A stretch of 51,281 bases of DNA from contig MGOY01000043.1 in the NCBI GenBank assembly GCA_001797275.1, positions 1 to 51,281 of the forward strand. The letters run 5' to 3'. This document shows positions 34,979-43,365 of the stretch, piece by piece; position 1 is the stretch's first letter; every line of letters starts with the position of its first letter. Made by a program: the position numbers and the translations under genes. This DNA comes from Clostridiales bacterium GWF2_38_85. GTDB lineage: Bacteria > Bacillota > Clostridia > Oscillospirales > CAG-382. Under the pieces are notes generated by a model that had not been told where the DNA came from, made no database searches, and was given only the letters and a program-made list of their open reading frames with translations.

Positions 34979-35602
34979 CTACGCTGCAATTAAACCCGCA
35001 AAATAGGCTGCTTCAGCTGCAGGATCATCACTCTCTGTGATCGCCCCACCTAAAATTATTCCATCAGGGTTAAGTTGCAAAACCTGAACAATATTACTGC
35101 GGTTTATTCCCGTAGACGCATATATCGGCAGCGATGTATTGCTGCGTGCAAGATCCCAACGGTCAAGAAAGGAGTCGGTCTCTTCTTCCTGACCAATGCA
35201 ATGAAAAACCAAAGCAGATACGCCCTGACGTTCAGCATCAAGCGCCTGTTGCCCTATATTTTGCGGCCCCAAAAGATCTAACATTACTAATAATCCCGCT
35301 TCTTTTGCATGAATACAGGCTGCCCGTATTATGTGCGGATGAGTAGCCGCAAGTACCGTTACCCATGTGCAACGAGTAGGGCCGATAAGCCACACCATTT
35401 CCTGCTCATGGTCCAATATCTTAGTGTCACTAATCAGCGGCATATCAGGAAATTTTTCACGAAATGCCACAAGTGCATGCAAGCCATAGTGAGTCAGGAG
35501 TACGGGCCCTATACGGAAGGCTTGGCAAAAAGGAGCTACCACTTTAGCACACCTTAATGCATCGCTAAGATCTACATGATTAAAAGAGATAAACAGTTTC
35601 AT
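34979..35602 (-). CDS. 3-hexulose-6-phosphate synthase-like (OMPDC superfamily barrel)
   Basis: 207 residues, a complete single barrel. The superfamily motif DxKxxD is present as SDTKILD (Asp59, Lys61, Asp64), and the end reads ASTGINRSNIVQVLQLNPD then GIILGGAITESDDPAAEAAYF, very like hexulose-phosphate synthase. HPS condenses formaldehyde with ribulose 5-phosphate or runs in reverse to make pentose phosphate. The first substrate-binding Asp of the family (ALD near residue 8) appears as Asn in ISFNHVDL, so the substrate is uncertain. A PHI isomerase partner is not next to it. It follows the secreted gene at 35624 by 21 bases in one leftward unit. Confidence 0.8.
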   Translation of the reverse strand: MKLFISFNHVDLSDALRCAKVVAPFCQAFRIGPVLLTHYGLHALVAFREKFPDMPLISDTKILDHEQEMVWLIGPTRCTWVTVLAATHPHIIRAACIHAKEAGLLVMLDLLGPQNIGQQALDAERQGVSALVFHCIGQEEETDSFLDRWDLARSNTSLPIYASTGINRSNIVQVLQLNPDGIILGGAITESDDPAAEAAYFAGLIAA

Positions 35603-35623
35603 TCAATTCCTTTGATTTTTTGG

Positions 35624-36370
35624 TTATAGAGGGCGTAAATTCTTCGTATACCGGTCCGCAGCATAGCGATAGGCAGTTTCTTGCGAAACTGGAGTAAAAA
35701 ATTGCCGATTATATTTTAGAAACGAAAGCGCATTAAGATCTTTATTCAGATATTTGGTGGGATAGATGGTTGGCAAAACAAGATTAGGGCCTCCTGTTGT
35801 GGTAACCGTACCTTCCGGTATAAAAAGATCATGCGGCTTTGCATAAATCACTAACGCTTCAGGTGGAATTTTTGTACTTGTTGGGGTTGGAATTTTTTTG
35901 ACCGTCCAGAGAAAGACGCCCGTTTTTTCATCCTTTGATCGCTTTAGTTTATAATACGCAGCTTCAGCATCTTTTTTACGCACAAAAAACTCAACCGTCT
36001 GCCCTTCGAGAATAATAGGATAAAGCTGCTTGGTAACTATGAGAGTTATTTTGTCTTCTGCATGTTTACGTGGCAAAAAAATTTGACCATTCTCATCCGT
36101 GAAATCTAAAAAACCTTTATAAGAAACGTATAAGCCAACAGGACGATCGTGAATATCAGGTTCAAGCTCTGATTTCATAAGTGTTTTAGAAAGCGTTTCA
36201 ACGTCGGAAAAATCTTTAAGTTTTTTACTTGGATCATCCGTCGGTGCCACTATTATCGATGATACGAAAAAAGTTATAACGGGAGATGCAATTCGAGGCT
36301 CAACTCCTCCGGGGCCACTAGAGGCTCCCAGATAAGAAGTAGCTAAAATTATGACTAAAAATCTTTTCAT
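35624..36370 (-). CDS. Secreted protein of unknown function
   Basis: 248 residues. A short signal peptide (MKRFLVIILATSYLGASSG) without a clear lipobox leads into a beta-rich domain with aromatic/charged alternation and Pro-rich linkers near residues 160-215. No family recognised. GGGGACG precedes the ATG. It shares a transcript with the hexulose-phosphate-synthase-like gene downstream, though no functional link is apparent. Divergent from rsmG across about 230 bases. Confidence 0.7.
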   Translation of the reverse strand: MKRFLVIILATSYLGASSGPGGVEPRIASPVITFFVSSIIVAPTDDPSKKLKDFSDVETLSKTLMKSELEPDIHDRPVGLYVSYKGFLDFTDENGQIFLPRKHAEDKITLIVTKQLYPIILEGQTVEFFVRKKDAEAAYYKLKRSKDEKTGVFLWTVKKIPTPTSTKIPPEALVIYAKPHDLFIPEGTVTTTGGPNLVLPTIYPTKYLNKDLNALSFLKYNRQFFTPVSQETAYRYAADRYTKNLRPL

Positions 36371-36602
36371 GGCACGTCCCCTTTAACGTTCAATATATAA
36401 GCAATTCATATCCCCTACTCAGTACTTTACCATAGTCATTCTTGCAAAAACTAGGGTTTAAGATTCTTTGTATTAGAGAAGCTTTGCGGCTTAATTTTAA
36501 GAAAAGCTAAGTATAAAGTTTGATTTCTGGTCTGCTCAAAACCTGGTAAACTCATATCATGATGGCCACTTCAAGAAACTTTAAAGAAAGAGGATATTTC
36601 CT

Positions 36603-37238
36603 GTGGATATTGCAGCTGCGCTATGGCATGCCTTTGCCAAAGAAGCCGAACTTACTGAAACTCAACTTCGTACATTTCAGACCTACTACTTTCTGTTGGT
36701 TAAATGGAATAAAAAACATAACCTTACAGCAATTACCGATCTTGAAGAAGTCATAAACTACCACTTTCTCGATTCGCTTATGCTAGGCAAACATCACGAC
36801 ATGTCTACGGTGAAAATGCTTGCAGATATTGGAACAGGAGCCGGATTTCCTGCCCTGCCTCTTAAAATAAAATATCCCCACCTTGCTCTAGTACTAGTTG
36901 AAGTAACCGAAAAAAAATGTGAATTCTTGCGCTTAGTTACTAAAACCTTTGGAATGAAAGAGGTTGAGATTGTTTCTCTTGATTGGAGAACCTTTGTCCG
37001 CAAAACCAACTATCCTCTCGACCTTATATGCGCCCGAGCATCCTTACAACCCGAAGACTTAATGCATATGTTTAAAACCTCAAGCCCTTACCGAGAAGCA
37101 ACGTTGGTTTACTGGGCCGCCGATGGATGGGAACCTGACGAAAAAGAAAAGAAATTTCTCCTTAAAGAAGATCGTTATAGAGTTGGGGAAAAGCGACGCA
37201 AGTACGTATTTTTCAAGCAGCAAAATAAACCTGACTAA
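36603..37238 (+). CDS. rsmG: 16S rRNA (guanine-527-N7)-methyltransferase RsmG
   Basis: 211 residues starting at GTG with AGAGGA nine bases upstream. Typical RsmG segments are KWNKKHNLTAITDLEEV (about 38-54), HFLDSLML, the SAM loop ADIGTGAGFPALPLKI (about 76-91), the VEVTEKKCEFLR segment and ICARASLQPEDL. It methylates G527 of 16S rRNA in the 530 loop; loss gives low-level streptomycin resistance in other bacteria. Length is normal. No operon partner. Confidence 0.93.
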   Translation: MDIAAALWHAFAKEAELTETQLRTFQTYYFLLVKWNKKHNLTAITDLEEVINYHFLDSLMLGKHHDMSTVKMLADIGTGAGFPALPLKIKYPHLALVLVEVTEKKCEFLRLVTKTFGMKEVEIVSLDWRTFVRKTNYPLDLICARASLQPEDLMHMFKTSSPYREATLVYWAADGWEPDEKEKKFLLKEDRYRVGEKRRKYVFFKQQNKPD

Positions 37239-37409
37239 CCGCAAGTAAATTAAGTAACGATAAAGAGCTCTGACCGACAAAGCCAGAGCTTCTCCCTTAA
37301 AATGTAATCGCCTTCGCCTAATCATAAAATCCAAAAAGGTTAATCTTGGCATCAGATTAACAAACCTTTCTGGCTGAAACTTAAAAATTTCGCACAAACT
37401 CAATTTTTT

Positions 37410-37438
37410 TTGACAAACAAAAAACAACCTCCTATGAT
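37410..37438 (+). promoter_or_regulatory. Promoter of duplicated unit 1
   Basis: TTGACA (37410-37415), 17 bases, TATGAT (37433-37438). The initial transcribed region CTATGCAGCA-TAGTGTTGC and the AAGGAGTC ribosome site are conserved in unit 2. Confidence 0.8.
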
Positions 37439-37495
37439 TAGTCCTATGCAGCATTAGTGTTGCCTAGTTATATCAACTAAATAAGGAGTCTTATC

Positions 37496-37678
37496 ATGAC
37501 ACAGTTCATGAGCCCGCAATCTTGTAGAGAGACCATCTCTCCAGCAACATTGTACGCTTCTACAAAAAGCGCCGCCAAAAACTCATTCTCAATCAACAAC
37601 CTCTCTTCACTTTCTCTCTTTAACGCTTTCTCTGGCGTTCATTCCCATTCTTTCCATTGCCATCATTGGTCGTGGTAA
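37496..37678 (+). CDS. Short leader ORF of unit 1
   Basis: 60 codons behind a strong promoter and an AAGGAGTC ribosome site. Its start region matches the short ORF of unit 2 at 39340 (ATGACAC, then CGCAAT-CTGTAG, peptides MT.. and Q[SC]C), so initiation here is probably real. The C-terminal part (AFSGVHSHSFHCHHWSW) is His-rich. However, the best conservation between the copies beyond residue 45 lies in the +1 frame (SLAFIPILSIAIIG...NYPVK in unit 1, SLAIDFSVITNFIVG...NYPIK in unit 2), which stays open to 37784 here. The true product may therefore need a frameshift, or the element may act as RNA. Confidence 0.45.
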   Translation: MTQFMSPQSCRETISPATLYASTKSAAKNSFSINNLSSLSLFNAFSGVHSHSFHCHHWSW

Positions 37679-37847
37679 ATTTTTAAATTATCCCGTTAAA
37701 ATATTCGTTTACTTTCTGCGTTTTGTACGTTTTGCACGCTTTGTAATCGTGCAATTACCCATGAGACCTTTAGCGTTAACCTAAACGGCTACTACACGTC
37801 TTAACTCATACCTCAAACGCTATAGAAAAGTTCATTAGTTAGTTCAT

Positions 37848-37873
37848 GCGCCTCAAACGCACTAGGCGCTTTT
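37848..37873 (+). promoter_or_regulatory. Terminator/attenuator-like hairpin before the unit 1 main gene
   Basis: GCGCCT (37848-37853) pairs with AGGCGC (37864-37869), followed by TTTT. An overlapping alternative, GCACTA (37859-37864) with TAGTGC (37873-37878), excludes it. Such a pair could act as an attenuator about 50 bases before the gene. The stems are short and unit 2 has no counterpart. Confidence 0.35.
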
Positions 37874-37926
37874 AGTGCCATTTGAAATAAAGTATTTATT
37901 TGTAATTATTTAGAAAGAGATTTGTC

Positions 37927-39204
37927 ATGAAATGTATAAGTCAAAAAACAACCCGCTATATTAATACACTGGCCCTATCTATCACGCTTCTTGCACTACC
38001 CGCCACTCTACTGGGAATGCAAGCAACAACTACCACTACAACAATACCTCAAAAGGAGCTACGAGAAGTCCTAGCACCCGTCTTTTCAACCCAAGAGTCA
38101 AAAAATCTTCCCACAAAGCGCGCCGCCTTAGATCAAAAAATTAGACAGGAGCTAGACCGATTCAAAGCCATTGTAGAGATTGCCATAGAAGCATTACAAC
38201 AAGGAAAGCTCGAATTATTCGATGCCCTCTGTGGTGATGCGGCATGCCAACTGCGCGTGCCCTTGGTTATTGAACTTTACCTAAAGTATAAAGATGTGGA
38301 GAAAAGCGAAATCCCGCTTGAAGACCAATTAATCATCGCACGACTTTATCTTCTTACTAAGGCAAAGCGAATTGTATACAAGAACGACATTGAAAACAAA
38401 AATACGCTAGGCAAACAAAACAACAGCACATCGACCCAAAAACTGGAAGAGGATAACGCTCTCACCGAAACAATCGACACCGAGGCTGCAGAATCCCTCT
38501 TAAAAAAGAAAGGCAAAATCGCAACCCTAATCCAGGATTCTAAGGCACTTGCAGCTAAAAATGCTCTACAGTTTCTGCAAAAGCGACTTAAAAACAACAC
38601 CTCTCTACCTGAATTAGTCATAACCCTACAAAATCTAAAACTAGTAACCACACCCTGCACGCTCAGTGTTTATGCTCTTCTTGACTATCTAAAAGAACGG
38701 AATATAGCACTAGTGTTGCGCGGCTGCAGCGATAAAGAGGATACGCCTTTTGGAATCGATCCAAAAGAGCTCAGTACACCAGAGAGCGCCTGCATAGACA
38801 TCTCCAAAGAAAACCAGCCTATCTTCATGCTGGCAAAAAACGGATTATACAAAGAAAGCGATCCTGTATGCATAATTGATGGGATTATTGGAAATATGAA
38901 GGCACTAGAACCATTAAGTCCAGACGACTTTAAACAAACAATCTTTCTTCCCAACGCAGCTCAACACTACCAAGTAGGCGGGAAGTACAAAAGCTTAGAT
39001 CTAAAAGGCCTTAGCTCCCAAAAAGTCTGCTCTATCCCGGAGCCTATTTTAAATGCGGATAACAGTTTTTTAAAGGCAGCTCCAGAAGCACTGAAGATCT
39101 TCAAAATCAGTCACATCTCTGCCTCAACGTATGGCAGAAGAAACCGCTTTCTACCTATTCCACTTATACCCAAAAAGTCCCTCAACCCAAAGGAAAACCT
39201 TTGA
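37927..39204 (+). CDS. Secreted protein, unit 1 paralog
   Basis: 425 residues. Signal peptide with a hydrophobic core ALSITLLALPATLLGMQA (about 14-31). Homologous along its whole length to the product of 39882. Best-conserved blocks: FDALCGDAACQLRVPLVIEL and the following YLKYKDVEK (about 98-128), ALVLRGCSDKED, PVCIIDGIIGN, LPNAAQHYQVGG (about 338) and the C-terminal IS.STYGRRNRFLP. Six or more cysteines sit at matching places, so an oxidising, non-cytoplasmic location with disulfides is likely. I do not recognise the family. Unlike its twin it stands alone: the next unit's promoter begins about 50 bases later. Confidence 0.8.
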   Translation: MKCISQKTTRYINTLALSITLLALPATLLGMQATTTTTTIPQKELREVLAPVFSTQESKNLPTKRAALDQKIRQELDRFKAIVEIAIEALQQGKLELFDALCGDAACQLRVPLVIELYLKYKDVEKSEIPLEDQLIIARLYLLTKAKRIVYKNDIENKNTLGKQNNSTSTQKLEEDNALTETIDTEAAESLLKKKGKIATLIQDSKALAAKNALQFLQKRLKNNTSLPELVITLQNLKLVTTPCTLSVYALLDYLKERNIALVLRGCSDKEDTPFGIDPKELSTPESACIDISKENQPIFMLAKNGLYKESDPVCIIDGIIGNMKALEPLSPDDFKQTIFLPNAAQHYQVGGKYKSLDLKGLSSQKVCSIPEPILNADNSFLKAAPEALKIFKISHISASTYGRRNRFLPIPLIPKKSLNPKENL

Positions 39205-39255
39205 AATCTTATTTCAAACTAACTTTAAAAAATAAATCTGAAGCTAAACTTTTTC

Positions 39256-39283
39256 TTGACAAACAAACACGATAATCTATAAT
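39256..39283 (+). promoter_or_regulatory. Promoter of duplicated unit 2
   Basis: TTGACA, 16 bases, TATAAT: both hexamers are perfect sigma70 consensus. It is followed by the leader sequence shared with unit 1 (CTATGCAGCA-TAGTGTTGC). It probably drives the leader ORF and the four-gene operon behind it. Confidence 0.85.
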
Positions 39284-39339
39284 TTGTACTATGCAGCAAT
39301 AGTGTTGCATGGTTATATTTACTATTTAAGGAGTCTATC

Positions 39340-39543
39340 ATGACACCTCTTTTAAAATCGCAATGCTGTAGTAAGGCAGCCGTATGCGTGCTTACGTGCA
39401 CGACTACCTCTGCGCCTACAGATCTACTAGTGATTTCCTCTTCCAATCAACCCTCTTCTTCCTTTACCCCTTCTATTTCAGCCTTCTCTGGCTATCGATT
39501 TTTCCGTCATTACCAATTTCATCGTTGGTATCGGCAATCCTAA
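39340..39543 (+). CDS. Short leader ORF of unit 2
   Basis: 67 codons, Cys- and Ser/Thr-rich at the start (MTPLLKSQCCSKAAVCVLTC) and aromatic/His-rich at the end (FFRHYQFHRWYRQS). Its start codon, ribosome site and 5' leader match unit 1. As in unit 1 the better-conserved continuation is in the +1 frame (SLAIDFSVITNFIVGIGNP then KNYPIKLIRYV), ending at 39589 without any start codon of its own. A leader peptide, a frameshifted small membrane protein, or a structured RNA are all possible. Confidence 0.45.
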   Translation: MTPLLKSQCCSKAAVCVLTCTTTSAPTDLLVISSSNQPSSSFTPSISAFSGYRFFRHYQFHRWYRQS

Positions 39544-39881
39544 AAATTACCCGATTAAACTTATACGTTATGTGAGGCCAACACTTTAAAACGGTGTTCC
39601 CCCTAAACTATGTAGCATTGGCACGGTTCATGAACAACATGAGCATTATACCTAAACCTTGCCCAGCTTAACAGCTAGAGGAAAAGCCTCCATAGACAAC
39701 TACGCTACCAACAAGCTCCTACGAAAATAAAGAAAGCGCTGAGGCATATCTAAGTTATCCTCAACAACATCTTCTGTTTTCTAAAAGCCCCCGCGTATAT
39801 AAATGCGCTAGGTAAACCGCTGTCTATTTAATTCGAATTGAAAATAAAGATATACCTGAAATAAAACAAGGGGATATTACC
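39544..39881 (+). other. Long untranslated stretch before the unit 2 operon
   Basis: About 290 bases after the +1-frame stop without a credible ORF. I see only the 10-bp palindromes GTTCATGAAC and AATTCGAATT and a small TGAGG/CCTCA hairpin. No terminator separates the promoter from the main gene, so this is probably a long 5' untranslated region. Confidence 0.5.
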
Positions 39882-41144
39882 ATGAAACCAAAAAACCTAA
39901 ATCATACGTGCCCTCTTAAACCGTTACTATTCACCGCGGCACTTCTTTCCCTCACCCTTCCTGCATTGGGAATAATTAAAAACGTAGAGAGCGCAACAAC
40001 ATCTGACATACCCCTGGCTCCTTACGCCATAAAGCAAGAGAAAGCCATGGGAAAGGACAAAGAAAACCTCGTACAAATAGAGCTGGGGATGCTTAACACC
40101 GCAATAGATCCTGCCCTTACTGCTCTAAAAGAGGGAAGGCTAGAATGCTTTGATGCATTGTGTGGTGATACCTCATGCCAACTGCGCGTGCCCTTAGTCA
40201 TTGAGCTCTACCTAAAATACAAAGATCTTGAGAAAAAAAAGATCCCTATGGAAGACCAGCTAGCAGTTACACGACTATACCTTCTTACCCTAGCCAAAAG
40301 GCTCGCATGCAAATCTCCAAAAGCAAACGAAGTTGTCCTTTCAGAAACGATGGATGAATGTGCGGCAGGCTTGCTCTTAAACAAGACTCAGGAGCTTACA
40401 AAAATAATCGAAACATCAAAGGTTCTTGTAGCAAAAAATGCGCTAAGGTTTTTACAAAAGACACTTGTAAACAGACTCTCCTCCTCAGAAGTGGCCCTTC
40501 CCACCATCGAGATAGCGCTGAGAAGCGTAGTTGAAACGACTCCATGCGTACTGGGGATCCACGCCCTACTGACCTACCTACACGACCAAAAAATTCCGCT
40601 CATCATTCGCGGCTGTGGGGAAAAAGAGGAGGCCCCGTTCGTCACAACCAAAGATAATACTACTATAGATACCTCGCTCGACGACCAACCCCTCTTACTC
40701 TACCCTAAGGATGTAGTATGCAAAGAAACCGACCCTATCTGCATCATTGATGGAATTATCGGCAATAAAAAAGCACTTGAGCAGTCTAACTTTCAAGAAC
40801 TATGCACTAATATACTGATCCCCAATGCAGCTCAACATTATCAAGTCGGAGGGTGCATAAGCTGCAAACCATTATGTAAACAGAAAAATCAGAAGCCTAC
40901 CAAAAAAGATCTAAAGACAATGGGCAGCGATCTTCAGAAATTAGTGGATGAAAAAATCTGCACCATACCAGAGAAATTACTAAGCATGCACAAGAAGGCA
41001 TTGGAAAAATCTTCCGAAGCCCTAAAAACATTCAAAATTCTACACATCTGTGCCTCAACGTTTGGGAGAAAGAACCGCTTTTTGCCCGTTCCACTTGCAA
41101 CCACGCTTACAAACCAAACCACAACCCCAAAGGAAAACTTATGA
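39882..41144 (+). CDS. Secreted protein, unit 2 paralog, first gene of the permease-DUF917-HyuA operon
   Basis: 420 residues with a signal peptide (core LLFTAALLSLTLPALG). Paralog of the 37927 product: shared blocks FDALCGDTSCQLRVPLVIEL, LIIRGCGEKEE, PICIIDGIIGN, IPNAAQHYQVGG and ICASTFGRKNRFLPVPL. It carries an extra Cys/Lys-rich insert (about 327-345). Its TGA overlaps the ATG of the transporter gene (ATGA), so it is translated with the operon. By position it could be a periplasmic or surface component that supplies the transporter with substrate; this is inference, since it does not resemble known solute-binding proteins. GGGGATATTACC precedes the ATG. Confidence 0.8.
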   Translation: MKPKNLNHTCPLKPLLFTAALLSLTLPALGIIKNVESATTSDIPLAPYAIKQEKAMGKDKENLVQIELGMLNTAIDPALTALKEGRLECFDALCGDTSCQLRVPLVIELYLKYKDLEKKKIPMEDQLAVTRLYLLTLAKRLACKSPKANEVVLSETMDECAAGLLLNKTQELTKIIETSKVLVAKNALRFLQKTLVNRLSSSEVALPTIEIALRSVVETTPCVLGIHALLTYLHDQKIPLIIRGCGEKEEAPFVTTKDNTTIDTSLDDQPLLLYPKDVVCKETDPICIIDGIIGNKKALEQSNFQELCTNILIPNAAQHYQVGGCISCKPLCKQKNQKPTKKDLKTMGSDLQKLVDEKICTIPEKLLSMHKKALEKSSEALKTFKILHICASTFGRKNRFLPVPLATTLTNQTTTPKENL

Positions 41145-42325
41145 ACACACCTCAAACTCAATCCCTATTTTCGCTGACTGCCATTCAGCTCGGAGGGGCT
41201 TTTTGCCTCCCCGTGATAATGGTAGGCCAGCTAACCGCGCAGAGCTACGGCCTTGCAACCGCACTTATTGCACTAATGCTCGGTAATACGTTTTTATACC
41301 TCAGTTCCTACATCATAGGCTCCCTAACCATGAAATACCGCTGTAGCACCCTGGATCTTGCACGCATACTACTTGGGCAAAAAGGCGCCTTGATAGGCAG
41401 CATCGCCCTACTTATACCTATGGTTGGCTGGTTTGCAATTCAACTAGATTTCATCGGTCATTGCATAAACGAGCTCATCCCTTCACTCCCCATTGCTATA
41501 GGGTCACTGCTTGCAGGTATCGGGCTCATGCTATCCATACGCTCAGGAATTAAAGGCGTAGGACTGCTATCGTCCATCAGCCTACCACTACTTGGGGTTG
41601 CCACTACTTTTGCACTCTATAAAATCTGCACCGAAGGACTCTTGCAACTGCCCGCCAAACCCCCCGCACTCTTTCCGGCCACCATCACTATTATTGCCGT
41701 TGCCATTGCGGCGGTTGTCGACATTCCAACTTACTACCGCTTTGCACCGTCAGCTAAAACTGCACACCTAAGCCTTGCGCTGGTCTTTTTAATAGGGCTG
41801 CCTCTTATTGAGCTTATTGGGGTTTTAATGGGAGCTTTCTTGCCCGGTAAAACACTACTAGATGTCTTTACAACCAGTGGAGCAGGATATGTAGCAACTC
41901 TCGTAACCCTTGCACTTGGGTTTAAAGGCTTCACTACCAACAGCACCAACCTCTACTCGGCCGCAGTTTCACTCCATGCATTAGTGCCTGCTATCTCACC
42001 TACCCGCTCAACCCTTATAACGGGCACTGTAGGGCTAGCGCTCTCATGCCTTCCCTTGCTTGAAAACCTTGAAACTGCTTTATCAGCCCTTGCCGTAGCA
42101 ACCAGTAGTCTTGGAGCACTTTTTTTAATTACGTACAGAAGCCCGGCACCTCAGAGCCCCTTACCTATAGTCGCCTGGTTTGTTGGGGTAGGCGTAGGAA
42201 TCTGCTCACTACTATCTCTTATAACCCTAACCGGCGAACCAATCTGCGATGCCTTTTTGGCCACCGCACTAATTGCAAGCCCGTTGTTATTTGTTTCACC
42301 TTGCTTTGTGGAGAAATTACTATGA
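41141..42325 (+). CDS. Cytosine permease-like (NCS1-type) transporter
   Basis: 394 residues, about 12 hydrophobic helices. The beginning (IQLGGAFCLPVIMVGQLTAQ) and helix 3-4 region (LIPMVGWFAIQLDFIGHCIN) resemble CodB and related NCS1 permeases of cytosine, purines and hydantoins. The central VDIPTYYRFAPSAKTA matches the CodB-type DYSRF segment. NCS1 carriers use proton or sodium gradients. Coupling through ATGA overlaps to a secreted protein upstream and DUF917 downstream suggests uptake of a cyclic amide or nucleobase-like compound for the following hydrolase. The substrate is not readable. Confidence 0.8.
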   Translation: MNTPQTQSLFSLTAIQLGGAFCLPVIMVGQLTAQSYGLATALIALMLGNTFLYLSSYIIGSLTMKYRCSTLDLARILLGQKGALIGSIALLIPMVGWFAIQLDFIGHCINELIPSLPIAIGSLLAGIGLMLSIRSGIKGVGLLSSISLPLLGVATTFALYKICTEGLLQLPAKPPALFPATITIIAVAIAAVVDIPTYYRFAPSAKTAHLSLALVFLIGLPLIELIGVLMGAFLPGKTLLDVFTTSGAGYVATLVTLALGFKGFTTNSTNLYSAAVSLHALVPAISPTRSTLITGTVGLALSCLPLLENLETALSALAVATSSLGALFLITYRSPAPQSPLPIVAWFVGVGVGICSLLSLITLTGEPICDAFLATALIASPLLFVSPCFVEKLL

Positions 42326-43365
42326 AAATGATTACTGAAAACGATGTAAAAGCTCTCTCACTCGGAGCATCCCTTTTAGGATCAGGCGGAGGCGGAACAC
42401 CCACCTTCGAACCGCTTCTGCTCACCGAAATTATTAAACACCAAGGCCCCATACGCCTTCTCGATACAACAGAACTTAAAGATGATGATCTAGTCCTCCC
42501 CCTTGCTTACATGGGCGCACCCCTTGTCAGCATTGAAAAGCTTGCAAATGGGTCAGAATGCGATACCATTATGCGCCAGGTAGAGCGCCTCTATGGCAAG
42601 CGACCAACCGTCTTGCTCAGCGCCGAAATCGGGGGCTCTAACGCCTTTACAGCACCTCTGCTTGCGCACCGCTACAACTTACCCGTACTAGATGCCGACC
42701 TTATAGGACGCGCTTTCCCGCAGCTTGAAATGTCCTCTGCACACCTTGCAGGCATATCACCCTCCCCTGCTTTCATAGGAGACTCTCTGGGAAAAAGCGC
42801 GGTTCTAGAAGCTCGATCAGCTCAAGAGATTGAACAACTAGCCCGATACGTGACCATGGCATGCGGGTCAAATGCAGCTGTCGGTATTTATCTTATGACC
42901 GGCAAAGAGGCCAAAACTGCCGTTGTTCCAGCCTCCTTGACGCGCGCAATCCAACTCGGGCAACTCATAGGTGAAGCCAGAACAAAGGGGCTCAAAATAC
43001 CTGATTACCTCACCTCACAGGCCGACGCACAGGTAATGTGCGTAGGAACGGTTAAAGAAAATTCGCCTCAAACTATTGATGGATTTACCGTAGGCACTGT
43101 ATGCATAGAAAGCAATAAAGGACCTCTAACCGTCTGGTATAAAAATGAATTTCTCCTTGCACGCACTAAGACCACAACCTATGCATCAACGCCCGATATC
43201 ATCACAATTATAGACGAAGAAACCGGCGCCCCGCTCCAGACCGACTCTATCCAATATGGACTACGAGTCGCTGTTATAACCCTACCAGCTCCAGCAATCT
43301 GGAAAACCGCTGCAGGACTTAAATTAGTAGGCCCAGAAGCATTAAATTTAAAAGGAATAGCATGA
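42322..43365 (+). CDS. DUF917 family protein
   Basis: 347 residues from the ATG at 42322, which overlaps the transporter's stop (ATGA) and has GGAG at proper distance; the longer frame from 42301 is inside the transporter gene. The family hallmark LGASLLGSGGGGTP lies near the N-terminus, followed by LPLAYMGAPLVSIEKL and a segment with AEIGGSNAFTAPL. DUF917 proteins almost always neighbour HyuA-type hydantoinase/oxoprolinase subunits and are thought to belong to the same enzyme system. The same pairing is seen here. Its stop overlaps the next start. Confidence 0.9.
   Translation: MKMITENDVKALSLGASLLGSGGGGTPTFEPLLLTEIIKHQGPIRLLDTTELKDDDLVLPLAYMGAPLVSIEKLANGSECDTIMRQVERLYGKRPTVLLSAEIGGSNAFTAPLLAHRYNLPVLDADLIGRAFPQLEMSSAHLAGISPSPAFIGDSLGKSAVLEARSAQEIEQLARYVTMACGSNAAVGIYLMTGKEAKTAVVPASLTRAIQLGQLIGEARTKGLKIPDYLTSQADAQVMCVGTVKENSPQTIDGFTVGTVCIESNKGPLTVWYKNEFLLARTKTTTYASTPDIITIIDEETGAPLQTDSIQYGLRVAVITLPAPAIWKTAAGLKLVGPEALNLKGIA

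Noticed and set aside
37080..37454. 124-codon minus-strand ORF overlapping the end of rsmG and the unit 1 promoter
   Set aside because: It overlaps a certain gene and a consensus promoter, and its composition (Arg/Phe/Leu) is that of an antisense frame.
37640..37678. His-rich end of the unit 1 leader ORF as a histidine-type attenuator
   Set aside because: The unit 2 leader keeps only two of the His codons, and the possible hairpin is 170 bases downstream; the downstream genes are not biosynthetic.
39384..39575. 63-codon plus-strand ORF inside the unit 2 leader (third frame)
   Set aside because: The corresponding frame in unit 1 is broken by several stops and there is no ribosome site.
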